Positions 50,901 to 62,800 of a stretch of 64,000 bases of DNA are shown here, piece after piece (within the stretch, counting starts at the first letter, position 1; every line of letters begins with the position of its first letter). The stretch spans positions 18,495,479 through 18,559,478 of the forward strand of contig NC_036450.1 of assembly GCF_002775205.1 (NCBI RefSeq). The letters are read 5' to 3'. This DNA comes from Xiphophorus maculatus. Taxonomy: Eukaryota > Chordata > Actinopteri > Cyprinodontiformes > Poeciliidae. A program made the position numbers and the translations under genes. Under the pieces are notes generated by a model that was not told the DNA's origin, searched no databases, and saw nothing but the letters and a program-made list of their open reading frames with translations.

Positions 50901-53900
50901 TTCTTTTTGTATTATGAAGCATCTTTGTGTTTTTGCTCTACCTCTGCCATAATTTTGGCTGATTTTTTTGTTCTCTACACCCCACTGCTTCTTTTGTAGT
51001 TCACTGTGTCCAAGTGTGAAATGCTGAGCTGAGATGAAGTCGGAGAATTCAGAAGTCGTTCTCCTGCATAGTTCCAGCTACTTGTATCGCTGGAACCAAA
51101 TACCATATCATGATGCTACCACTACCATGCTTGAAAGACTGCTACCCTCCAAGGATACCTTTCATTACTGTAGCCAAATGATAAAATTTATCACAGTTTT
51201 TTTAAAGAGGATTTTTATTTTGCAACAAGAAATTTGCTAATTTAGAAGAAGTATTAAAATAAATGAAATAAAATAAGAAGACATTCATTGCCATGGTGAG
51301 GGTAAGTAAACTTTTTTTTTATCAGAACTGTATTTTTAACCTTTAAGTTACCTGTGCAGTTTTGTCAGAGTTATCAAAGCTCTTATAATTAAGAGTACCC
51401 GTCTCACACTAATTTTCTTGTTGTTTCCTAGTTCTCCACGGAGGGAACAAAATGTTATAAAGTCTATCTGTTTGACATTTGTTCTGTTTTGAGTCCGTAC
51501 GGTGGTAGAGGGTTCAGGGACGGTGGCACACAGACCAATTACCCTCCACTATTTCATTCCTGCCCCTCTGAAAGTGGCCAAATCCCTGCTTCATTAAGAG
51601 CAGACAGTCGGATTAGCGGAATATAAGTTATTAGTCTCACCGTTGAGAAAGGTCCTAATGGGACAGACCTCGCGTTCCGGCACGCACTCCTCGTTTGCAA
51701 GCGTCCTCCCCTCTTCACACGACAGGCAGTCTTTGTTCTCCGGGCCGCTACACGTGGCGCAGTCTGGGTGACACTCTTCACACTCGTTAAGGTCTTCATT
51801 GCCGTAGAAACCATCGGGACACACCGAGACACACTTCCCCTCTGTCAAGAGAGGGTGAGAAGATTGTACTTTGTGATACAAGAGCTGGATATAACCCATT
51901 CCAAAAAAATTAAATAAAATAAAAATTTTGGATTTTTTGGGATGCTTCCAGTCAAAAAAAAACAACAAAAAAAAGAACTGCATTTAGGATTTTTTAGAAT
52001 TGAGAGTGCCATGCAAAAGTACTCAATTTTTACATAATTGTCATATTTTAATCATAAATTTCAATGTGTTTTGTAGGGATTTGAAAATCCCTACAAAAAA
52101 TAGAAAGTAATTGTGGACTGGAAGAAAAAAACTACACAATTTTCAAAGCAAAGCAAATAAAAAAATATTGCAAAGAAGGAACAGTCTTTAAAAAACCCCC
52201 CGGAAACTAAACATAATGATTGGTAGACTTGAACAACTATGATATTAATATCTAATTTAAAAGACACTGAAATGACATTTAACAGTCTAATTCAATTTTC
52301 AACACTGCAGTGAAGCTGTATTTGTTTGAATAAGAATATTTATTTTTCCTGTTTTGTTAATTATTGTCAAACAGATTTATATGTGTGATGAAAGCGTCTG
52401 CTAATCTCCCACAGCACAACATCAAGTTTACATAAGAAAATATCAGAGAGGAAAGACTTATATATCGATAAATAAACAAAACCAGGGATCTTTTCTCCAC
52501 AATGGAATTCAAGCATCTCATTTAGAACGGTGATGACCTTCTGTGCTTTAAAATGTATCATATTCTGACTAGGACTTATGGTTCAACAGAATGATTTTTT
52601 TATATTAATATATAAACAGTAAATTGTAAGCCACCCAGAAGTTAAAAAAATATATTAATTCCATGTTCATTCTGCTGTCCTTGTGAAATTCTTCCAGCAG
52701 CTCTGAGGGCATTTGAAATGTTAATTACGTCTCCAAACTTTTTTTAATCTGTGTTCCAGAAATGTCCCACTCCGTCCTCATCACATAACAAAGATACCAC
52801 AGAGGACGAAGCGCTCTTCCTCAATGTAAAACGCTACTTACGAAACATCTCACTTAGTTGCCCTGCCCAGGAAAACACAAAGCTTCCAGGCAAAATGAAG
52901 AATTTATAGTATGCTGATTATTGCTGTTATTTGTGACATGACGCGTCAACAAAATGTAAATAATAAATTAAATACAAACAGTAAAGAGTTCCAAGTCAGT
53001 GAAGTAAACGTGAGCCATGAGAACCTCAGCTTAAGGTCATGAAAAAATTGCAACAATGAACTAATTTTGGATGCACAGCCAGAAAAAACCAGAAACAACA
53101 CTGGAATGATGTCAGCCTGTGGGATTAACAATCAAAATGTTTTGGAATATGTGTCACAATTATAGAAATTAATTAAAACAGAAAACATAAGGAGAAAGTT
53201 AAAACAGATAGGAAACAGGATTGACCCCATTTGAAAATGATAAGGAAATGATCAGAGACACATCTTCATGAAAGGCAACTTTATTTATGTAGCACCTTTC
53301 AGCTGGAGACAACCCAAAGTGGCTGCTAAATATTATCTGGGGAAACTGTAGCCAAAAATGTGTAGATGCTCAACATAGTAATTTATCACAAAATGTATTT
53401 TGTTCAGAGTTAAAATATGCATAATAATATTAGCCTATAGTCCAGTGTGATTTAATGAAATGGAACATTTATCATTGGTAGGTAACCCAGCAAAGTAAAA
53501 TTATTAAAATTCAAGATGCCACTTTGAAAAGGAACTCTTTATTTTACATAAATATAGGGTCTTACTGTGGGCATAATTGTGTATTTGTAGAAAGAGAATA
53601 TCTTATAAAACACTTAAGAAACATTTCCAGCAGTCTTTCTTTGACATTCATTTTGCCACCATGATGGAAACTATAACACTGTGGGCGTCTCCACCAAGTT
53701 GAAAATCTCTAAGTAGGGAAAGAGTGCATCTATTTTTGTTAAAATTGTTACTCCCTTCCTTGTAGTCTGCTGTGCTTTATCTAAATGTTTGTAACTACAC
53801 ATACATCCTCTGTGCACCTTTGCATATGGTATAAACAATCATGATGGACAAATATTGGATTTTTGTCTGGTGCACCTGTTTCTTGTTGATTTGGGTGAAA

Positions 53901-56777
53901 GTTACAGGTCAATATTTGATGAAAAAACAAAATGATGGCCACTGGTTTCAGTCTTCTTGTTGAAACCACCAGATTTTTTTTGTTTCTTTTTTAAATCTCA
54001 TATTTTATAAAGATTACAACCCTATGCTCACAACTAAGATGTGGTGCAAGAAAAACAAGCAAAGATTCATTCTCACACTTAGGAGTGGGAATGAGATGTT
54101 TTTTTTCCACATACTTTTTCTCATGGCAAAGCCTAGTATTATTCTACATCTTTTCTATTATAAGCCTTACCTGATAATAAAAGGTCCGTCTCACACCAGT
54201 AGCACTCGTGTTCATCACAGCTCATGCAGTTGTCTTCACATGGAGCGCAGGTCATCTCCTCCTCCACGCTGTATGTCTTTGCCGGGCAGTTTTTGTAGCA
54301 GCCATCCTGAAAGCTGATATTAAAAGCAACAGTCAATACATGCAGTCATGAGAACATAGAAACCCACTCAGCTCTCACAGCCGAAAATAAGCCTTTTTCG
54401 GTCAGGTAAAGAGGCGAAATGAAAGGTAGACTAAAGAAGAGAGGTGAGATCACACGCGGCAACAGCGAGGCACACTGCCTTACTTGTAAAAGCCCTCAAT
54501 GCAGGACAGACAGTGCCTGGGGTTATCTGTTGAAAGCACAGAAAAAACTCAGCCCTCTTTATTATATAGGAATCGTATGAAATGAAACCCTGTGCACTTG
54601 GGTCTGCATAGATTGACACGGCAGCTTCATCTTTTGTAGGTTTTCATTTCTAGAAAAAAAAAAAACATGACCATTGCTACTGAACTGTGACTTACACAGA
54701 ACACACTTCCTGCAGCCTTCCTCGCAGGGCATGCATTCTTCGTAATCTGGATCCTCCACCTCCCCTGAGAGCACAGGCAGCAGACAAAGTGACAGGAAGC
54801 GAAAAAAAACAAAAAACAATCAGAGCAGAAGGCTTAGAAAGAACTGAGGGGTGGACACTACGTGATCCAAGGTCACAGATTAGACGTCTAGAGATCTGCC
54901 TCATAAATAATGGAGTGACCTTCTCTACCTTCTCCACACTCCAGCTTCACACACCGCCCATCAGACACGTAGAACGAGGAGTTGCACTGCAAGCAGTGGT
55001 TTGGGCTGGAGCAGAGCCGACAGTTTTCCGAACAGGGCTGGCAGGTTTTCTTACTTGTGTGGTAAAAGGTCTCAGGACAGGCGTCCAGACACTGACCTTG
55101 ATGAAGATAACGTTCCACTCCAAATTTATCTAAAAAAAAAAAAAACATAAAAAAATACATTAGTGAATGACATGTTGATTTAATTAAATCCCCCCCACCT
55201 CCAGTCATATTTGGTGTCTTACATGTTTGATCAATCAGAACAGCTAAGTATGAATTTGGAGTGAACCCTTCCTCTAACGCACAGGTGCCAAACTCAAGGC
55301 CCGCTGGCCAAATATGGCCAACCGTATCTTTTTATGTGGTCCTCTAGACTCCAAATCAATAAGTCCTTCCAGTTTTTCACAAATCTGCAAAATTCACACA
55401 CAATCAACAAATGTCCTTTTTTCTCTGATTTTACTACAAATTTTCTCACAACTGGTTAAAAACATTGAATCCCTAACTGATACGGCGAGTGATAAAGAGT
55501 CACATTTATCATCATACATTACCGCAAATATTGTCAAAATTCCTTACAAACATTTCTAAATGGTCACCATCTGTAGTTATGATTGCAAAAAAGAAAACTA
55601 AAACAATCACAAAATCCCAGAGGAACAGCTATTTATTAATATTTTCACAGTTGAATTGGTTTCTTCAATATATTCTGGCACAACCGGCCCTTTAAGAACG
55701 TTCCGATTTTTGATATGGCCCAAAATGAAAATGAGTTTGACACCCCTGCTCTAAGGAGACAATTGGAATCTAACTGTGCCAGCAAAGGCTAAAGCAAATA
55801 CTACAGAGAGGCCAATTCAATTTGTCAGCCATCTTCAGCACACATGCTGACACAGAATGGTTTTCTTGTCTTGTCTCCTACCTGTGTCACAGCTGGTACA
55901 GTTGGCAGGCCCTGCATCTATACATGTGGCACATGTGTGGTCACACAGGTGACACTGTCCACCTGAGCGGTACTTGCCCTTTGCACATTCCACCACGCAG
56001 AGCCCCTCTTCCAAAGCTCTGTAGCCAACGAAGGGCAAAAACAACAAAGACAAATCAACACATATAAATTATGTCTTTGTTAATGAGCTGAGCTCATTTA
56101 CCTCCCAGCATGCACCATATGGAACATTTACACAGATGTAACTGAGTGCGTTAAGAAAGATGAGGAAGAAAAAGACATCAACATAATATCTGAAATGAAA
56201 GGTAACATGAGGTAATTATTTGATGTTTAAGTAACCTGTTGATATCCAATAACGTTCACTGATTCTGATTATATGAACAATATGATGACCACTAATACAT
56301 GTTTTCATAATAATTAGCTGTAATTTCAGGTTACAGTGTTTAAAGCTGATGCAGTTTTAAGTATTTGGAAGTATATTTGTGGTTTATTTGAAATTTGTAT
56401 CTACGTCTAAGATAAAGTAGGTGGAGGGATTCATTTCCCCTTTGACCCTGAATCTAAATCAGCCAAGTGCAACTCACCGTGAAGAGCTGCAGCTGATGCA
56501 GTCCTCTCTTCGCGGCCCTGTGCACTTCAGACACGTTGCATCGCATGCGCGACACGCCCCATCACTGTCCTGATACTCTCCTGACAGACAGCAACAGAAG
56601 CATGCTGACTCATAAATGAATAGACGTCTGAGGCAGAGAGGAAGGCTTAATGTCAGATGCAGAACAGAGAGGGAGGCACGTAGGACCAAATGGCTCCACA
56701 TTTAAACAAATATTTAAAAGGCGCCACACTTTGCATAATCTCAGTGGTGTTTGCAAATGTGTTAAATTAACTGGACT

Positions 56778-56821
<44 letters not shown>

Positions 56822-59800
56822 TTGCCTTAAAAACATCAGAAAACCAAGGGGGGAAAATACAACAAGGTTTATTTTCCAGGAGCATTGAGGCCAACATGTA
56901 ATAGAGGAGGGAGATGGTTGACTGACCATCTGTGCACCCCGTGTTGACAACACACACTCCCTCCTGGAGGCGGTGACCGCTGGAACAGCTGCTGCAGTTC
57001 TGCCGACTCGGCCCGGCACAGGTGAGACAGCTGGAGTCGCACCTGAGGAGAACAGCACAGAAATTCAACACAAAATGCAGGGAAATAAGCTTCCCACACT
57101 CCGTTCAGGCGCGCAACAACAACACACTCGGAGCACCAAAGCAGGCGAGCCAACCACCAGATTAAGGCCTGCCGTCAGCCAATAAACAAACCACCCACAC
57201 CTGAACACACACCAGCAAGCTCACCTCCTACATATCCCGTGGCCATCCGCTATCTCTGGGCTTGGCTCTGTGGCGTAGAAGCCAGCGCTGCAGAAGGACA
57301 CACACCTCCACTCCTCCATCAAGAAACCTTTTGCACAACGGCTGCACGCCTCAACACCTGCCGCTGATGCCGCAAGAGGGAAAAAATTGCTCTTAAGTTG
57401 ACTAATTTGTCAAGTATTTTTAAAAATGCTGTTAATTTTGACACGGATTGCGTCTGTAAGCCTTGACCCCGTTCTCACCTGCGCAGGTAGCGCAGGCCTT
57501 GTGACAGGGCCTGCATTCGTCTTCCTGCGCGTCGTGGTAGAAGCCGTCATCGCAGCTCCGTTGGCACCGGTACCCCTGCAGACTGGAGAGGGTGTAGAGA
57601 GCATGTGGCACCGTGACACACTCAGCCAGTCATGTGACACCACAAAACGTGAGTCATCGCCTTCATATTCGCAGGTTCGCTCCTCCAACCCACAGCACGC
57701 CGCCACAAGTCCTCACCAAACTGAGTCAGTGAACGCCGCATTCCGGAAACTTCTAACTACGCAATATGTTGTTTTTTGTTTATTTGTTTTTCAGACAGCT
57801 TTATGCTTTCCAGTATTGATTATGCAAAATCCAAAATTACTTTCTCTCATTTGGGTAACAGGCGAGCGACAGAGTTATAAAGTAGCTACTGTAGCCTGGA
57901 GCATTTACACAGGGAACATCAGTATTCTCATCGGCGGCAGCCGTGTTTACCGAGGAGTTAATTCAAGCATCATCAGAGAATTTGTTTCACCTTGTGCCTG
58001 GTTTGCATTCTGTGCAGATGCTGTATGAGGTGCACTTCAAGCAGTTTTCACTGCATTTCTTGCACAGATCTGTGTCTGTGGGGAAAAAATACAAACAAAC
58101 AATAGACATCAGAACCAGAAATCAACCCATACTCGCATACACCTCTCAACCACAGTTACAGCAGCTGACAGCTTATTAGCATGCTTCATTTCTGCTGAAT
58201 GAATAAGGAAGCCTGAAAAGTTCAGCCAATGACGTCCTTTGTAAATATTCCGAAAGGCAAGGAAAACAAAAAGAAACTTTTGAAGGACACGTCAAAAGTC
58301 CAACCGTGGTCCAGGTAATAGTTATCTCCACAGGAGGCTGTGCAGGTATCGGTTCCCTCTGTCAGGTGATGACCAGGAACACAAGAGGTGCACTGGTTGC
58401 TGCGACTCCCGCTGCAGCTCGCACAAGAGGAGTAGCACCTCTTGCAGCGCCGACGGTCACCCCAGAACCCTTGGGGACACTCTGAGACACACAACCTGAT
58501 GGACAAACATGAAGATAAGAAGACTCACGACAAGAAATGCACTAGAAAAAAAGCAATACTCGAGGGCATTCAATATCAGCCAAGCTGGTTTGTTGACCAT
58601 CAGTAATGGCTTAACTGTAACACTAGCACTTTTTTTTTCTTTTTGCAATAAATCAGAGCAAAAACGTTTGATTAACATAGAATTGAAGATCGTTTTTGTT
58701 AGATATTATTCTTGTTTGTTGCATGCAGTCAGAGATGTTGTCAAGACTCTGGGTTTTGGGTTGGTTTTGCTTTTCATTTTATTTAGCTTTATGTTTTAGT
58801 TCACTTTAGTTTAGCCCTTCATGGTCCTTTTGATGTCATTATTTGAGGTATTTAGTGTAATTAGAAGTGTGTTATTACTTTCCTTATTTTCAGTCCTTTA
58901 TAGTGTTCCTAGTTAGATTTATTCTTTAGTTACCTTAGGTTCTGTCCTTGTTTGCCTGAGTCCATGTCAAACCTTCTTTAATGACTATAGTTTAATTCTA
59001 TTTTGTTCTTCTAGTTATTTCTTATTTCAGCCTCCCTGCAGTGTTTCTAGTAATGTTTATTTCTTAATTTCATCACCCTAGGTTCAGTTATTCTTCCATG
59101 TCCGAGTCTATGTATATCTTCCTTTAGTAATTCTAGTTAGGTTATTTCTTAAGTACTTCTAGCTCTTATTTTGTCACTTTAGGTTCAGTTAGTCTTTCTT
59201 TAGCAATTCTAGTTAGGCTATTTCTTTTAGATCTTCTAGTTTCTCTAGCTCTATGTTCCTTAGTTCTTATTGTTGTTAGGTCAGCCTTGTTTCTATTTAG
59301 GTTCGGTTATGGTTTCCCTCATATCTTTCTCTCCTAGTTCATCAGGTTTTCTTTTCTCTTAGTGTCTTTTGTATTAGTAGTAGTTTTCAGTTCCCTGTTT
59401 CCTCCCTTTTGTGTTCCCAGCAGACCTCCTTAGTTTCCCTGTGCCACCTTCTCCCCGCTCCTGTGCCAACTACTCACACCTGCAATCACTCTTCTGATGT
59501 AGCTAGGCCATTGTTCCAATTACTATTTCCCAGTAGTTAAGCTCCTCTTTTTCAGTCCCAACTCGCCAGTCCGTCTTGTTACCTTGTTCACCACGTTGCC
59601 AGTCATCACCTTTGTTATCCCTCGTGTCTCCTGTTTCATTGTGATTTGGATTTCCTTGTTTTCCCTGGATTTTGGATTTTGTTAGTTTATTTTCTTCTTT
59701 AAAATAACATTAAAATAAACTACGTCTACTGCCTGCTGCGATTGGGAACACTCCTACACACATCATCACAGATGTCCTCTAATCAGCCTGCTCAAGTCAA

Positions 59801-62800
59801 AAGCTTTGATGATGAAGCACAAGTTAGGTATCAAGTCTTTTGCAAAAAAATAATCTTCAAATAGGTTGTTGAAAGTCAAATTCAAGACCAAAGTCTTAGA
59901 GGCAAGTACAAATCCTCAAGACATTAACCACAAGTACAAGTCAAATTTCAAATGTTTTCAGCGCTGAGACCAAGCTAAGTCTTAAAAACTTTTGCCTCAA
60001 GTGCATGTGACTGAAACTTGCTTTTCAAACAAATCTTCTGCCTAAAACAATTTTTTTAATGTTGTTTATTTATATCAATGTCCGTAAGCATAATTTAACA
60101 CTTTGCCGTTGGTGGATCTCCAGCCATGAAGGACTGAAACTGCAGGAGGCTGATATATCATTATGTCCAGGATGCACACAGGAACTTATGTGTGTCTTTG
60201 TGTGTGAACGATTCATAGGTCAAAGCTAAGTGGTTTTAAAATAAATAAAAAAATTATAATGTTTAGATACTGGACTGTAAATAAGTGAATGAAACGCAAA
60301 GAAAAATTTTGATGGGCTTTAAGACACCTCAAGGGCCCTACTCAGGCCTACTTTAAAATGTGAAAAGTAAAAACAGGAGGAAATAAGGTTTAAAACATTG
60401 CAGTCTGTATGTAAAAGTGGATATTGTAAGAAAGTGAGATAATAAAACAGTGTCATCACTTACCATCTGCATCCACTCACTGTACCAGCATTACGCAATC
60501 ATGCTAACCTTGAATTGTTCTTGAACTTGAGAAAAATGTGCAGACATGTGACACACTGCTGTGGGCCAGGCCCGTCACAGCCGTCGTCACTGCATTCTGG
60601 GTCACAGGGTCCTAAAGTGGTAAATACTCTCAGAATGCAAGCACAAAAAGCCTTTTGGATTGTTTTGTTATGTGTTCTGGTAAAAAATAATAATAACCTG
60701 ATAACCTGTAATCACATTCTGCAACTATATGACAAAGCTCATAACGTTGCCTTCTGAAAACCCTAAGTTAGGACGTGACTCACCGTCGTATCCTTCTGTG
60801 AGATCACTATCCATGGAGGGTTCTGCTGATCGGACTCGCCGATGGCGCATGTGATACGGCTGCTCTGCAGTGCCATAAATCACCAGAGACCACTTCTTCA
60901 GTATCCCTGTGAAACAACAGAGGGAAAGAAAAACAGGTTTGTCCCCCGAGGCTGGCGCCGTGTTTCAGCTGCCTCCTCTTGATGTTCAGTGTAAATAGGT
61001 CTCACAATGAAGAGATGCTACAAAGAGAAAGAACAAACCTAATTCAGCGCTGTCTCGCTTCTGAGAGGGAGTATCCTTGATTTTCAAAGTCCATTCCCCC
61101 GCTGCCTGCTCCCCCCAGGAATGAGCTGTCATGAATTCCCAGTTCTGAAATCCCTCAGTGGAGTTGTCAAGAGGCCTAGAGCAAAACATTACTCAATCAT
61201 GGGCATACATGAACTACTACCATCACTAATTAAGACATGTCTTTAAAGCAACATTGTTTAATTAATAGGGTATTTAATTTGTAATTAGTTCCCCTGGTTG
61301 GATTATTGCAAAAAAAAAAAAAAGTGCTTTTCATGTGATCTCAAAAGTTTTGCTTTTTTATTTTTGACAAATGTAAAACAAATGTGAAGGCTTCTGGAAA
61401 TTTGAGAGCCTGTGCTGACTGGACACGTTTTACAGATCAATTGAAAAGCAGTTTCATATTTGTGGAGTAAGCATAGAATCTGTATTTCTTTTTTTTTTTA
61501 TCAACAAAATCAAGAGTTTCAGGCTATTTTCACAGTCACACCTCCCAACTATTTCAACGTTTTGTTTAAGTTCTAGGTTCTGGTTGAGTTACTCTTGTGA
61601 TTTGCTATTTAGCTTTCTGTGTGTCTTTTGTGATTTACTGTTTCTTGCGCAGCTAAATGTGTCTGTGTTCCTCCATCTCCATTTTCCTCAGTTCTTTTGT
61701 TCAGCAGCCTCAAGCTTCTGTTTCATCACACAATGTGATCAAACTCACCTGTCCTTGGTTCCAGTAGTCACCCTCCCTTGTATTTATTAAAAACATTATG
61801 TTCACGTTATTTAAGCTAAAGTTTAATCAGTAATACTTTTATAACAAATTTATGTCAGATCATGATTTCTTGGTTAATGTCAAGTTGTCATAACAAAGAC
61901 ATTTTGAATAATGTCAACTTTATATTAAACATGTCATGATTTACCAAATGACACTTTATGACAACAGTCATAAATATTCATGAAGACTTACTCATGTTCA
62001 TGACAAGTGTTATGTCATGTTTATGACAGTGTCATGACAGTCTTATTCGCAACCCATCAAATAAAGTGTTACCCTTTTGTTTCATGAAACAAAGATCTTA
62101 AAATGTTTTGACAAGCTGGTTTTACCATAGCTGTCACTAATTTTTATAATCAAGTCAGTCATGGGATTTGGAGATTTTAGGATGTTGACAAACTTCAAAC
62201 TGTTCCCCTTTAAAATTCTGCTTCAACAGAGCATTTCTTTTATTTTTCCAAAGTCAAATTTAGACATTGTAACTTCAGAATAAATGCAAACCTCTCCGTT
62301 CAATTACATTCTGCTTTGTAAAGTTTTTTTTTCTTAGTTTTAAAGTCATAACAACAAAATGACAAGATTCATGTTGCTGTTTTAAAATGACTGTTGGTAT
62401 TGTGGCACTTGCAAAGCAAAGTTTTTACTGAGGTGATACTTGTTATAAAAAGTTTGGAGAGCCTCTTGGGAGTCTATTGGAGCATAAATCCTACAATTTC
62501 ATCCAGAAATTGCACTGTTCCTTAATAATCTGAGGCAGTGTGAGATTGCTCATTTCTGATCTACATGCACGAGGATTAAGGATAATTTAGAAGATAAAGT
62601 TTTAGATGAATAAGAAATTAAAAACTACAAGCAGTTGCTTGTATAATGAGCTCAGCAGACGCACAGTCCCACCAGGTGTTTGCTAATTTCTGCTGGCTAG
62701 TCTGAAGGAACTGAGTCACGGGAGAGGGCTGCTCAGTGAGGTGGAAGAAGGTGAACCTCGGTCCACCTAGGTGTTTTATACAGCTCAATGGTTGCCATGG

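Larger units (their letters stand above)
38937..60611 (-). other. pcsk5: pcsk5 cysteine-rich region (furin-like repeats)
   Basis: The 22 exons between the P domain and the last exon encode a long series of furin-like repeats with the recurring CxxC...C.xC..C pattern (e.g. CDPSCSECIEG, CHADCALCDGP, CDSSCLTCAGP, CEPCHAGCRTCSG). The series starts with PCDPECSDDGCDGPGPQQC. Most introns fall within repeats in matching phases, as expected of a repeat-built region. In mammals this region tethers PC5 to heparan sulfate proteoglycans and TIMPs. The length agrees with the mammalian long form, so no repeats were obviously lost. Confidence 0.9.

Noticed and set aside
54687-55133. 148-codon + strand frame
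   Set aside because: Antisense shadow of the pcsk5 exons at 54696-54764 and 54929-55129.
56762-57058. Frame with a poly-Asn run
   Set aside because: The run is the (TTA)n microsatellite read on the - strand; real coding there is only the exon at 56927-57042.
57426-58028. 200-codon + strand frame
   Set aside because: It is antisense to two pcsk5 exons and the intron between them, with no recognisable domain. The - strand exons explain the lack of stops.
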